From NCBI GenBank assembly GCA_030426355.1, contig JAUHYQ010000006.1, positions 1-64,000 on the forward strand: a stretch of 64,000 nt of DNA. Reading direction: 5' to 3'. Below, in pieces: positions 35,559 through 44,093 of this stretch. The stretch is from Gammaproteobacteria bacterium. GTDB lineage: Bacteria; Pseudomonadota; Gammaproteobacteria; Steroidobacterales; GCA-2729495. The notes beneath the pieces were generated by a model. The model did no database searches. It saw nothing but the letters and a program-made list of their open reading frames with translations, and had not been told where the DNA came from. Position 1 is the stretch's first letter; every line of letters starts with the position of its first letter. Made by a program: the position numbers and the translations under genes.

Positions 35559-37424
35559 TTATTCGTCCTCGGCGACCAACGTGACGTCAACTTCGTCCTG
35601 CTGCATTTCGAACATTTTCGCGTACCAGCCGCCGCGCGCCATCAGCTCACTGTGAGTACCACGTTCCGCGATTTTGCCCTCCAGCATAACCAGAATCTCG
35701 TCGCTATCGACCACAGTGGACAGACGATGCGCGATCATCAATGTGGTTCGCCCATCACTCAGCTTCTTCAGAGCGCGGGTAACACCAAGCTCAGTTTCGA
35801 CATCCAGACTCGACGTTGCTTCATCAAGTAATACAATGGGTGCGTTCTTCAACACCGCGCGAGCGATGGCAACACGCTGCCGCTGTCCACCGGAAATCTT
35901 GCTGCCGCGTTCACCACACTGCGTCTCGAGGCCATCCGGCAAGGATTTGATGAACTCCTCCAAACCGGCTTCGCGCGCAGCTTGCATGATTTCCTCATCG
36001 GTCGAATCGTATTTACCCATGCGGATATTTTCGCGGATGGTGTCATTGAAGATAAAGCTCCGCTGCGAGACCACCGCAAACTGACTTTGCAAATCTTCCA
36101 GAGGGAATGACTGCAGCTTGTTACCGCCCACCAGTATTTCGCCACTTTGCACGTCCCACTGCCGCAACAACAGGTTCACGACGGTAGACTTGCCGGTGCC
36201 GCTGGGCCCGACCAGTGCAACATGCTGACCCGGCTCAATGTGCACAGAGAACCCGTCGAACACTTTCTTCTGGCGGCTCCAGGCTTTGTCGTCCGCATCG
36301 TATTCGAACACTACGTCCTTGAAGGTCACCGATGCCGACGTAACTTCCGGCTTCACGGTAGCCGAATCTTCCACCGCAGGTTCCTGATCCATCATGCCGA
36401 ACAGCCGTCGCGCTGCATAAATGGCAATTCGAAAATCGGTGTAGTTATTTGCCAGGCCGACGGACAGGTAAAAACCAACCACCGATACCGCAATCATTGC
36501 CGGCAAATCAATCAGCGGATGAATCTTCCCGGCCAGTGCCAGTTCGGTTCCCCACCAGGCAGAAACCAGGATGCCGACCGTAATGAAAATCTCGGCCAGC
36601 GCTCTTTGGTTGGCATCAGCGCCGTAGAGCTTTTCCTGCCCTTCAGTCATCGTTTCACCGATAGCGTAGAGCTGTTTGGCACGTTGCTTTTCATAGCCGA
36701 AAGCCACCGTATCACGCACGCCCTGAATGCTGTCGGCGACAAAGGCATTGACTTCGCCAAGTTGACGACGGTAATCCACGCCGTCGCCGCCCAGCTTGGA
36801 AACCAGCCACGGAAGAATAAAAGTGGTGCCCAGATAAAACGGTGCCAGCACATAAACAAATGACGGCTCAATCGTGTAGCACCAGGACAGAATGACAATC
36901 GGCACTATGATGGCCACAACTGCCGGTGCGATAGTGTGCGCATAGAAAGGCTCGATGCGCTCGCAATCGGTCATCACACGGGACACAGCCTCACCCGACT
37001 GCAGCTTGGCTGTCTTTGCGGGTGCGAGTGGCAACATGGCGAAATAGAAACGATCACGAAACGCCGCAAGAATCTTGAACGCCACGTAGTGGCCGGTGTA
37101 ATTCTCTATATAAGAAGAAAAACCGACGATAGTCCCGGCAAGCGCTATCCAACGCACCTGACTCCAGATGATGTCCCAGTTCACGACTCCCGGCTCGTAA
37201 GCTTCAATGTAAATGCCCACGCTGGCAGCGGCGATGCCAAGCACGGCCGCCTGCCCGATGAACTTGAGCGTGCGTGCGATAAGCGAACAGATCATGATGG
37301 TATTAAATGGCCGCATGAACCCCAGCAATCGCTTGATAATGTCGAAATTACTGCCTTTGGCGAGCCCGGCCCCGGTGTCTTCCACGCCTTCCATTGCTTC
37401 CATGGTTGCTTCTACAGTCGTCAT
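35559..37424 (-). CDS. ABC exporter, CydC-like half (permease + ATPase)
   Basis: A 621-residue protein with six membrane helices and a C-terminal nucleotide-binding domain: Walker A GPSGTGKST, signature ISGGQRQRVAIARA, Walker B IVLLDEATSSLD and switch His in IAHRLST. The membrane part has YIENYTGHYVAFKILAAFRD and MLPLAPAKTAKLQSGEAVSR, which parallel CydC (YFERLVSHDATFRVL ... LLPLSP). It follows its CydD-like partner by 13 bases, so a heterodimer is likely. In E. coli CydDC exports cysteine and glutathione. There is no cydAB here; substrate is inferred. Confidence 0.88.
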   Translation of the reverse strand: MTTVEATMEAMEGVEDTGAGLAKGSNFDIIKRLLGFMRPFNTIMICSLIARTLKFIGQAAVLGIAAASVGIYIEAYEPGVVNWDIIWSQVRWIALAGTIVGFSSYIENYTGHYVAFKILAAFRDRFYFAMLPLAPAKTAKLQSGEAVSRVMTDCERIEPFYAHTIAPAVVAIIVPIVILSWCYTIEPSFVYVLAPFYLGTTFILPWLVSKLGGDGVDYRRQLGEVNAFVADSIQGVRDTVAFGYEKQRAKQLYAIGETMTEGQEKLYGADANQRALAEIFITVGILVSAWWGTELALAGKIHPLIDLPAMIAVSVVGFYLSVGLANNYTDFRIAIYAARRLFGMMDQEPAVEDSATVKPEVTSASVTFKDVVFEYDADDKAWSRQKKVFDGFSVHIEPGQHVALVGPSGTGKSTVVNLLLRQWDVQSGEILVGGNKLQSFPLEDLQSQFAVVSQRSFIFNDTIRENIRMGKYDSTDEEIMQAAREAGLEEFIKSLPDGLETQCGERGSKISGGQRQRVAIARAVLKNAPIVLLDEATSSLDVETELGVTRALKKLSDGRTTLMIAHRLSTVVDSDEILVMLEGKIAERGTHSELMARGGWYAKMFEMQQDEVDVTLVAEDE

Positions 37425-37437
37425 AATTACTCTCCGC

Positions 37438-39240
37438 CTAACCTGCTGCAGCCGCTGCGGCTTCAATGTCATTTTTGGTCTGGATCATCGAGGCGTATAT
37501 ACCGCCCTTGGCCAGCAACTCTTCCCGGGTACCGCTCTCGGCGAGTCGGCCCTGCTCCATCACTACAATGCGATCCGCACGCTCAATGGTGCTGAGCCGA
37601 TGCGCAATTAACAGCACCGTCTTGTTGGTGCACAAGCGCTCCAGCGCCCGGTTCAACAAAGCTTCCGTTTCGACGTCAATCTGCGACGTTGGCTCATCCA
37701 GAATCACAATCGGTGCATCCTTGAGGAGCGCGCGGGCTATGGCCAGACGCTGTGCCTGACCGCCGGACAATGCCATGCCCTGATCACCGACCTTGGTTTC
37801 AAGGCCATCGGGCGAGGCATCGATAAAGGTTTTGAGCTCGGCCGCTGTTATCGCCGCCATCAACTCTTCATCGGTGGCATCTTCCTTGGCCATGGTGAGA
37901 TTTTCGCGAATAGTGCCGTAGAACAAAAACGGATCCTGCGGCACCAGGCTGATTTGTTCGCGAATCCAATCCAGCGACAATTCCTGCTCGGGAATACCGT
38001 CAAATAAAATCTCGCCGGATTCCGGATCCAGCGTTCGCAACATCAGGTTGGTGATGGTTGTTTTGCCAGAACCGCTTTTACCGATAAGTGCGACCGTCTC
38101 ACCCGGTATCAGCTTCATGCTGAAGTTGTGGATGGCCGGTTCCTCGGTATTCGGATAAGTAAACGTCACGTTCTTCAGTTCCACGCTGACGGCTTTGCCC
38201 CGGGCCCCGCCGCGCTTGGCGCCCTGAACATTCAGAACCGGCGCTTTTTCGTTCAGAAATTTGATAACGCTGGCTGCTACTTCGCGCCCCAGTGCGCCGG
38301 CAAAGAAAAATTCACCGATCAGCAGCAGGGTGCGACTGAATTCAAGGCTGAGCAGTATCACGGCAACCGCTTCACCCGGCGTCATGAAACCGTTGGTTAC
38401 GCGGTATAGAGAAACCCCCATGGCTACCGCGGTGGAAAACAACGCAAAACCCAGCTCCAGAAACACAAATTGCACCTGCGCCACCAACAGCAATTTCATC
38501 GTGACTTTGCGTTGCACTTCGTTATCGGCCTGAATTTGTTCGCCGCGACGCATGGCGTGGTTGAACATCTTGAGCGTGGACATGCCCTGAACCGAATCAA
38601 GATAATTCGCGCTGTTGCGGTTTTTGACCTCTTCATTGGTCCCGGAGATACGGCGAAAACCGCGAGCGGACGAACCGACAAACAGCGGCGTCAACGGCAC
38701 ACCGGCCAGCATCCACCAGCCAACAATGGGGTCAATCCAGAAAATAGCGGCGCACAAAAAGAACGGGATCGCGATCGCGATCCAGATTTGCACGAAATAA
38801 ACACTGAAGTAGTAGTCGAGGTACTCAACACCTTCTGTGGCGGTATTGGCAATTTCGCCGGTGCGGCGCTTGCCGAGGATGCCGGGCCCAAGGCTTACCA
38901 CCTGCTTGTATATCTGATCGCGCACGTTGAGCTTGGCTTCGCTGGAGGCGCGAAACTGCCCGGTACGAAAAACCCATGACAAGCCGGCCTTTAGCAGTAC
39001 CAGCGCAACCAGCCACGGCAGGTAAGTCACTGCGAGATTGCCGGCTTCGACCGCAATAGCCTTGCCAGCCCAGGTTGTGCCGGTGTTAATCAGGTATTGG
39101 GCATAAGCCGAATCCACGGCCATGCCCAAGACGTAATACAGCACGATGGTGGCGGGCACCGTGGCGAGCCCGGCAAACAAGCCGATCCTGACCCATTTCA
39201 TGGTATCCGGGGTTATTAATCTGTCGTCTACGCCCAGCAT
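37438..39240 (-). CDS. ABC exporter, CydD-like half (permease + ATPase)
   Basis: A 600-residue permease-ATPase. ATEGVEYLDYYFSVYFVQ, GVPLTPLFVG and LDSVQGMSTLKMFNHAMRRG match the CydD pattern (EQIDDMHDYYARYLPQ, LIPLFM, RLRGMETLRIFGRG) better than drug exporters. The ATPase has Walker A GKSGSGKTT, signature LSGGQAQRLAIARA and Walker B IVILDEPTSQID. It is the first gene of the two-gene operon and reads from a MerR-type promoter at 39357-39326, with the regulator divergent. Its job is probably periplasmic thiol supply or export of a thiol-metal complex. Confidence 0.88.
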   Translation of the reverse strand: MLGVDDRLITPDTMKWVRIGLFAGLATVPATIVLYYVLGMAVDSAYAQYLINTGTTWAGKAIAVEAGNLAVTYLPWLVALVLLKAGLSWVFRTGQFRASSEAKLNVRDQIYKQVVSLGPGILGKRRTGEIANTATEGVEYLDYYFSVYFVQIWIAIAIPFFLCAAIFWIDPIVGWWMLAGVPLTPLFVGSSARGFRRISGTNEEVKNRNSANYLDSVQGMSTLKMFNHAMRRGEQIQADNEVQRKVTMKLLLVAQVQFVFLELGFALFSTAVAMGVSLYRVTNGFMTPGEAVAVILLSLEFSRTLLLIGEFFFAGALGREVAASVIKFLNEKAPVLNVQGAKRGGARGKAVSVELKNVTFTYPNTEEPAIHNFSMKLIPGETVALIGKSGSGKTTITNLMLRTLDPESGEILFDGIPEQELSLDWIREQISLVPQDPFLFYGTIRENLTMAKEDATDEELMAAITAAELKTFIDASPDGLETKVGDQGMALSGGQAQRLAIARALLKDAPIVILDEPTSQIDVETEALLNRALERLCTNKTVLLIAHRLSTIERADRIVVMEQGRLAESGTREELLAKGGIYASMIQTKNDIEAAAAAAG

Positions 39241-39325
39241 GGTATTGCTCCGGTACTTTTAACTGCTTATTAAATGAAGACCTCAGCCCGCCTGCCTTGC
39301 GGCCGGTCGGATATTGATTGTCCCG

Positions 39326-39357
39326 ATACTAGTCCCTAAAGTATGGTTTAAGGTCAA
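39326..39357 (-). promoter_or_regulatory. MerR-type promoter/operator of the CydDC-like operon
   Basis: On the minus strand, -35 TTGACC (39357-39352) and -10 TAGTAT (39331-39326) are separated by 20 bases, the overlong spacer that MerR-family activators untwist. The spacer holds the dyad CCTTAAA ... CTTTAGG. It lies 86-117 bases upstream of the exporter start and directly upstream of the divergent merR-type gene, so the regulator probably also controls itself. Confidence 0.8.
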
Positions 39358-39361
39358 GCCC

Positions 39362-40126
39362 ATGTATGAACAACCACTGACAATCGGCGAACTGGCCAAG
39401 CGGGGCAACGTGGCCACCTCCCTGCTGCGCTACTACGAAAAGGAAGGCCTGCTTGAGCCCAGCGGCCGTACCGCGGCCGGCTACCGATTGTACGCCCCGG
39501 ATTCGCTCAAACATCTGCTGTTTATTCGCAAGGCACAGCGATACGGTTTCTCGTTAAAAGATATCAAGATGATGCGGGGCATCGCGCACGACAGTGATCA
39601 GCCCCACAACATCCGCGATATTGCAGAGCAGCGGTTTATGGAGATCGAACGCCGCTTCACCGAAATGCTGGTGCTGCGCCACGAGCTGGAGCTGTTTCTG
39701 GATGACGTGACGGAACAGATCGGTGAGGCCGCCAATCCTGAAGTCGCGCTGCAGTACCGTGAACTCATGGAACAGGTCTGCGGCATGGAGAGCCACGATC
39801 ATCGCGGACCGCCGCTAAAGAGGCTGACCACCAGGCTGGGTTGCGACCTGGCCGATCAGGAATGGGAAAAAATGCTGACGGCCCTGCGCGGCCATCACGT
39901 GCATGTGTGGCGCGAAGACGATGGCGGCTACTCTATTCTCTATGTAAAGGCGACCGATAAGGTGCGCCGCGCCCTGGAGAAACTCGCCAAATCGGAGTCC
40001 AGTTGCGGCGCTCACATTACCCCGGAAGTCGCGCCGACCGAAGACGGGGTCATGTTCCGCGCGCGGGGTGACAATGCCTTCATGTTTGCGCAATTGTTTC
40101 TCGCGCTGGAAACCGCCGACACCTGA
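39362..40126 (+). CDS. MerR-family transcriptional regulator with C-terminal extension
   Basis: A 254-residue regulator, far longer than ordinary MerR proteins (about 130-150). The N-terminal winged helix (TIGELAKRGNVATSLLRYYE) and wing (GRTAAGYRLY) are standard, with a dimerisation helix at about 80-125. The usual metal-site Cys at the start of that helix is absent. Cys140 with His145 and His147 (VCGMESHDH) could form a site, and Cys161 and Cys215 lie in a roughly 100-residue extra domain I do not recognise. Operators in front of the exporter and the P-type ATPase suggest it senses a soft metal or thiol stress. Confidence 0.88.
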   Translation: MYEQPLTIGELAKRGNVATSLLRYYEKEGLLEPSGRTAAGYRLYAPDSLKHLLFIRKAQRYGFSLKDIKMMRGIAHDSDQPHNIRDIAEQRFMEIERRFTEMLVLRHELELFLDDVTEQIGEAANPEVALQYRELMEQVCGMESHDHRGPPLKRLTTRLGCDLADQEWEKMLTALRGHHVHVWREDDGGYSILYVKATDKVRRALEKLAKSESSCGAHITPEVAPTEDGVMFRARGDNAFMFAQLFLALETADT

Positions 40127-40147
40127 CGCCGACACCTGATTAGCGTC

Positions 40148-40240
40148 GTTGCGCGGAACGGCGTGTTCGGGTTGCCCGCGCAGCGACTTTGCGAAGTAGG
40201 AGCGAGCAGGTAACCCGAACTACAGCCGTTCCGTTGCAAC
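40148..40240. repeat. Long imperfect inverted repeat between merR-type gene and ATPase
   Basis: Arm 1 at 40148-40176 (GTTGCGCGGAACGGC then GTTCGGGTTGCC) pairs with arm 2 at 40209-40240 (GGTAACCCGAAC then GCCGTTCCGTTGCAAC), with a few mismatches and small bulges. A central loop of 32 bases includes GTAGGAGCGAGC, similar to REP elements known from Pseudomonas. It may be a REP-like mobile palindrome or a transcript-end structure for the regulator gene. No T run follows. Confidence 0.55.
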
Positions 40241-40246
40241 GCTCTA

Positions 40247-40278
40247 TTGACCTTAAAGGCGAGTTTAAGCTCTAGAGT
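40247..40278 (+). promoter_or_regulatory. MerR-type promoter/operator of the P-type ATPase
   Basis: TTGACC (40247-40252), a 20-base spacer and TAGAGT (40273-40278). The spacer carries the dyad CTTAAA ... TTTAAG. The first eleven bases, TTGACCTTAAA, are identical to the site in front of the CydDC-like operon and both continue to a TTTA at the same position. The start codon is 35 bases downstream. Confidence 0.8.
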
Positions 40279-40313
40279 GACCCTCACAGAAAGGTATTTG
40301 CGTGAGGATGCCC

Positions 40314-42728
40314 ATGAATCAGGCTGCCAACCAGGCTCCTGCGGAGCAGGAAGCACTTAAGGTAAAGATCGTCGGCATGGACTGCGGGAGCTGCGCCATG
40401 ACGATTGAAAACAGCATGCGCCAATTATCCGGCGTCCGCGATGTCAGCGTCAGTTTTACCACCGAAACGATGGAACTGACCGGCGACGTCGATGCGAGTG
40501 CTATCGAGTCGCGACTAAAAGAACTGGGTTACCGGATTGCCAACGAAGACGATGCTGCGCCACAAGTAGTCACGGAGCGCCACGGATTTTCCGGCTTTGT
40601 GCACTTTTTGTGGGAACAGCCACCGTTGCGAACCGCGCTGGTGGTTGCCGCAGCTATGCTCGCTGGTATTCTCGTTCTTCCTGCACTCAATGCTGGGGAC
40701 ATTTTCGGCGTGCCCGCACTGAGCTTGTTGTTTGGTGCCGGTGTGCTGGTTGCTGGTTTACCGGTATTTGTTAAAGGCTTCCGCGCGCTGGTGTTCGCGC
40801 GCCGTATCACAATTGATTTGCTGATGGCCATTGCCTGCTTCGGTGCGCTGGGCATAGGCGAGACCGGCGAAGCGGTAACCGTCATTCTTTTGTTTATGCT
40901 CGGTGAAGCGCTGGAAGCATACAGCGCCGAGCGGGCACGCGATTCGCTGCGCAGCCTGATGGCATTGCAGCCACAGGAAGCCTGTGTGCTGGAAAGCCAT
41001 TCCGACAGTCATGACGACCATCAGGATCACGGGGAAACCTGCAGCGGCCACGATCATGATCACGACGGCCATGACCACAGCAAACATGCGCACGACGACC
41101 ACGGTCACGAAGACCACGGTCACGAAGACCATGGTCATGAGCATGCACATGATCATGGCGGACATGAATCGCACGACCATCAGGTCATCAAGGCGGTGGA
41201 ACTCGTCAGAGTAGGCGATCGGGTTCTGGTGCGACCGGGGCAACGCATTCCGGTAGACGGCGAGGTCATCAAGGGCGTCTCCTCTATTAATCAGGCACCG
41301 GTGACCGGCGAGGACATTCCGGTACTCAAGGAAGTTGGCGACGAAGTCATGGCGGGCACCGTCAACGGCGAATTCGCCCTGGAAGTTCGTGTAACCCGAC
41401 CCTCATCGGAGGGCACCATTGCACGTATTGCCAAGCTGGTCGAAAAAGCCCAGTCGGAGCGCAGCCCGGCCGAGCGCTTTATCGACAGGTTCGCGCGCTA
41501 CTACACGCCCGCTGTCGTTGCCTTGGCCATAGTTGTGGTTGCAATTCCGGTGCTGGCTTTTGGCGCGCCATTTCTGGATACCATGGACGGCACCCGCGGC
41601 TGGCTGTACCGCGGACTCACGCTGCTCATCATCGCCTGCCCGTGCGCGCTGGTAATCAGCATTCCGGTTACAGTGGTCAGCGGCCTGACACGCCTTGCAC
41701 AGCTGGGTGTGTTGGTCAAAAGCGGCGCATTGCTGGACCGACTTGCTGACATTCGTGTAATCGGCTTTGACAAGACGGGTACGCTGACACATGGGAAACC
41801 GGTGGTATCGGGCATGTTGACCCGCAGTTGCGTTCATCCGGCTGAGAGTTTTGCCCTATGCGACCCTTGCGACGACGTGATGGGTGCTGCGGCATCGGTG
41901 GAGCGCGCTTCAGAGCATCCGGTGGCATACGCAATTGTGGCGGCTGCCAGCAGCAACGGTAAGCATGTAGGCATAGCCCAGAACGTGCAGGCACATCCCG
42001 GTAAGGGTGTCAGCGGCACGGCCGAATGCGGTCACACGATCGCCGTCGGCAGCCGCAGATTGTTCGATGCCAATCAGGAAGGCTACGGTGAAGTCGACGC
42101 GGCAGCTCGCACCGCCGAAGACGCCGGACAGACGGTGATGTACGTGTCGCACAATGACAAGGTTGTCGGTTATATCGGTGTGCAGGATGAAGTGCGGGCT
42201 GATTCCGCTGCGGCACTGGCGGAACTTGGCAAAATGGATCCCCCGATCCGGCGCGTAATGCTGACAGGAGACAACCAGCGCTCTGCAGAACGCGTAGCCA
42301 GTCAGGTCGGCGGCGTTGATGAAGTGCGCGCTGAACTTTTGCCCGATCAAAAACTGCTGGCTATTGAAGAACTCGGTGCCGGTGGGCTGGGCGTCGCAAT
42401 GGTGGGCGACGGCATTAACGATGCTCCCGCGCTGGCACGCGCCGATATAGGCATAGCCATGGGCGGTGGCGGCACTGCGCAAGCCATGGAAACCGCCGAT
42501 GTCGTGCTGATGCAGGACGACTTATCGCACGTACCCATGGCGTTGCGCATGGGCCGTGCCACCCGGCAAATCATCAAACAGAACATCATGCTTAGCCTGG
42601 GGCTGAAGCTCGCTTTTCTGGCACTGGCCATACCGGGCATCGCGACCCTGTGGATGGCGGTCATCGCGGATGTGGGTGCTACACTGCTGGTCACACTGAA
42701 CGGCATGCGTCTGTTGAGGCGCTCATAA
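40314..42728 (+). CDS. zntA: Heavy-metal P-type ATPase, Zn/Cd/Pb type, with His-rich insertion
   Basis: An 804-residue P1B-type exporter. An N-terminal HMA domain has GMDCGSC (Cys24, Cys27). The transport site CPC is at 442-444 and the phosphorylation motif DKTGT at 486-490, with SEHP and GDGINDAPAL following. The actuator domain carries a 60-residue insertion (229-289) made almost wholly of His, Asp and Gly. The nucleotide domain has an extra cysteine group (SCVHP ... LCDPCDD). Together these point to Zn, Cd or Pb export. ATG 40314 is chosen for GAGG seven bases upstream; GTG 40302 and ATG 40308 are alternatives. It is preceded by a MerR-type promoter. Confidence 0.92.
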   Translation: MNQAANQAPAEQEALKVKIVGMDCGSCAMTIENSMRQLSGVRDVSVSFTTETMELTGDVDASAIESRLKELGYRIANEDDAAPQVVTERHGFSGFVHFLWEQPPLRTALVVAAAMLAGILVLPALNAGDIFGVPALSLLFGAGVLVAGLPVFVKGFRALVFARRITIDLLMAIACFGALGIGETGEAVTVILLFMLGEALEAYSAERARDSLRSLMALQPQEACVLESHSDSHDDHQDHGETCSGHDHDHDGHDHSKHAHDDHGHEDHGHEDHGHEHAHDHGGHESHDHQVIKAVELVRVGDRVLVRPGQRIPVDGEVIKGVSSINQAPVTGEDIPVLKEVGDEVMAGTVNGEFALEVRVTRPSSEGTIARIAKLVEKAQSERSPAERFIDRFARYYTPAVVALAIVVVAIPVLAFGAPFLDTMDGTRGWLYRGLTLLIIACPCALVISIPVTVVSGLTRLAQLGVLVKSGALLDRLADIRVIGFDKTGTLTHGKPVVSGMLTRSCVHPAESFALCDPCDDVMGAAASVERASEHPVAYAIVAAASSNGKHVGIAQNVQAHPGKGVSGTAECGHTIAVGSRRLFDANQEGYGEVDAAARTAEDAGQTVMYVSHNDKVVGYIGVQDEVRADSAAALAELGKMDPPIRRVMLTGDNQRSAERVASQVGGVDEVRAELLPDQKLLAIEELGAGGLGVAMVGDGINDAPALARADIGIAMGGGGTAQAMETADVVLMQDDLSHVPMALRMGRATRQIIKQNIMLSLGLKLAFLALAIPGIATLWMAVIADVGATLLVTLNGMRLLRRS
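41097..41141 (+). repeat. Three 15-bp tandem repeats within the ATPase gene
   Basis: Units at 41097-41111, 41112-41126 and 41127-41141, the first two identical (GACCACGGTCACGAA), the third with four changes. Each encodes Asp-His-Gly-His-Glu, so the His-rich loop can lengthen or shorten in frame by slippage. Confidence 0.85.
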
Positions 42729-42734
42729 AAACAG

Positions 42735-42762
42735 GGCCGGCGGCGGCGGCGCCGCGCCGGCC
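42735..42762. terminator. Strong GC hairpin after the ATPase gene
   Basis: GGCCGGCG at 42735-42742 pairs with CGCCGGCC at 42755-42762 around a 12-base GC-rich loop, seven bases after the stop codon. Downstream is GAGAGTTTT, a weak T tract; upstream is AAAAAC. It could end the ATPase transcript or attenuate reading into the MFS gene that begins at 42777. Confidence 0.45.
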
Positions 42763-42776
42763 TGAGAGTTTTCAGC

Positions 42777-44093
42777 ATGAATGTAAGCACCACCGGCACC
42801 TTCGGCCCGGTAAAACTGGCCGCAGGCGTCACGACGCGCCACGTGTTGTGTTACCTCTTTGCGGCGCTAATCAGCATCGGCATGTTCACCTACCTGATGT
42901 CGCTGACACCGTACATCCTGACGGTGAATCTCGGCATCCCGGAAGACCAGCATGGCCGGGTAATCGGCAACCTGCAATTCCTGCAGGAAATTGTCGTAAT
43001 GGCAAGTATTGGCTGGTGGGGCGCTCTGTCCGATCGCTTTGGCCGGCGTTCGACCTATATTCTCGCCTGGCTGGTGATGGCACTGGCATACGCCATCTAT
43101 GCGTTCGCGACCTCCATAGAGGGGCTGTTTGTATTACGCATCGTTTTCGCGCTGGGTGTTGCCGCCACCACCACCAATCTGTCAGCCATACTGGCCGACT
43201 ACCCGCTGGATCAGTCGCGCGGCAAAATGACGGGCATCGCATTTTTTCTTAACGGGCTGGGGGCAGCAGCGTTCTTCGGCGTCCTGAATCAGCTACCGAG
43301 TATTTATCAGGCGCAGGGCGCGGACGAATTATGGGCGGGTCGCTATGCCTATTTGACGGTTGCCGCGATTGCTTTCGCGGGTGCCATCGTCATGACCGGA
43401 CTTAAGCCGGGGCGACCCGAAGAAGCTGACAATGAGGATGCCAAACCACCGCTGCTGCAGTTGATGAAAGAAGGCCTGCGCGCTGCATCCAATAAACGCA
43501 TCGGCCTGTCGTACATAGCGGCCTTTGCCGCACGCGCTGACATGGCCATTGTTACGTTGTTCATGATTCTCTGGGTGATACAGGCGGGCGGGGCGGATGG
43601 CATGACAGCCGCGCAAGCGCAGGGTCGCGCGGGGCTTTATGTCGCGGTCTACTCCCTGGCCGCCCTGGTTTGTGCGCCGGTTATCGGCATCATTGCTGAC
43701 CGCATAGACCGGTTGACGCTGACGATCGGTGCGTTCGCAACCGCGGCAGTCGGCTACTCGATGCTCGGCATGTCCACCGATGTGCTGTCGTTCGGCGGCA
43801 TGGTACCGGCACTGGTGATTGCGGGTTTTGGTCAGTCGAGTGTGGCCATGGCCATTACTGTACTGCTGGCTCAGCAATGCCCTCCGGACATTCGCGGTTC
43901 GGTGTTTGGCGTGCAGAGCTTCTTCGGCGCCGTGGGTATACTCGCCATTTCCGTGGGCGGCGGTCAGCTGTTCGATCTGGTTGCGCCCGGCGCACCGTTC
44001 ATTGCAGTTGCCGCGGCGAACACCGTCGTGCTGCTGTGTGCACTGGCACTCAGACGCAACGAGCTGCAGCCTATTCGTGCCGAAGGGCAATAA
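42777..44093 (+). CDS. MFS transporter, substrate unknown
   Basis: A 438-residue, 12-helix major facilitator. The loop motif WGALSDRFGRRSTYI lies between helices 2 and 3 and GIIADRIDRLTL between helices 8 and 9. A cytoplasmic central loop (KPGRPEEADNEDAKPP) separates the halves. No feature identifies cargo. It lies 48 bases beyond the metal ATPase on the same strand but behind a strong hairpin, so joint regulation is possible but unproven. Its last 23 bases overlap the convergent permease gene. Confidence 0.85.
   Translation: MNVSTTGTFGPVKLAAGVTTRHVLCYLFAALISIGMFTYLMSLTPYILTVNLGIPEDQHGRVIGNLQFLQEIVVMASIGWWGALSDRFGRRSTYILAWLVMALAYAIYAFATSIEGLFVLRIVFALGVAATTTNLSAILADYPLDQSRGKMTGIAFFLNGLGAAAFFGVLNQLPSIYQAQGADELWAGRYAYLTVAAIAFAGAIVMTGLKPGRPEEADNEDAKPPLLQLMKEGLRAASNKRIGLSYIAAFAARADMAIVTLFMILWVIQAGGADGMTAAQAQGRAGLYVAVYSLAALVCAPVIGIIADRIDRLTLTIGAFATAAVGYSMLGMSTDVLSFGGMVPALVIAGFGQSSVAMAITVLLAQQCPPDIRGSVFGVQSFFGAVGILAISVGGGQLFDLVAPGAPFIAVAAANTVVLLCALALRRNELQPIRAEGQ

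Noticed and set aside
34519-35655. Long plus-strand open frame over the cytochrome c gene
   Set aside because: The minus strand has two haem motifs and a signal peptide; the plus-strand product is basic, low-complexity and unlike any family.
41097-41141. CRISPR-like direct repeats
   Set aside because: Units are 15 bp, adjacent, in frame and encode a His-rich loop; there are no spacers and no cas genes.
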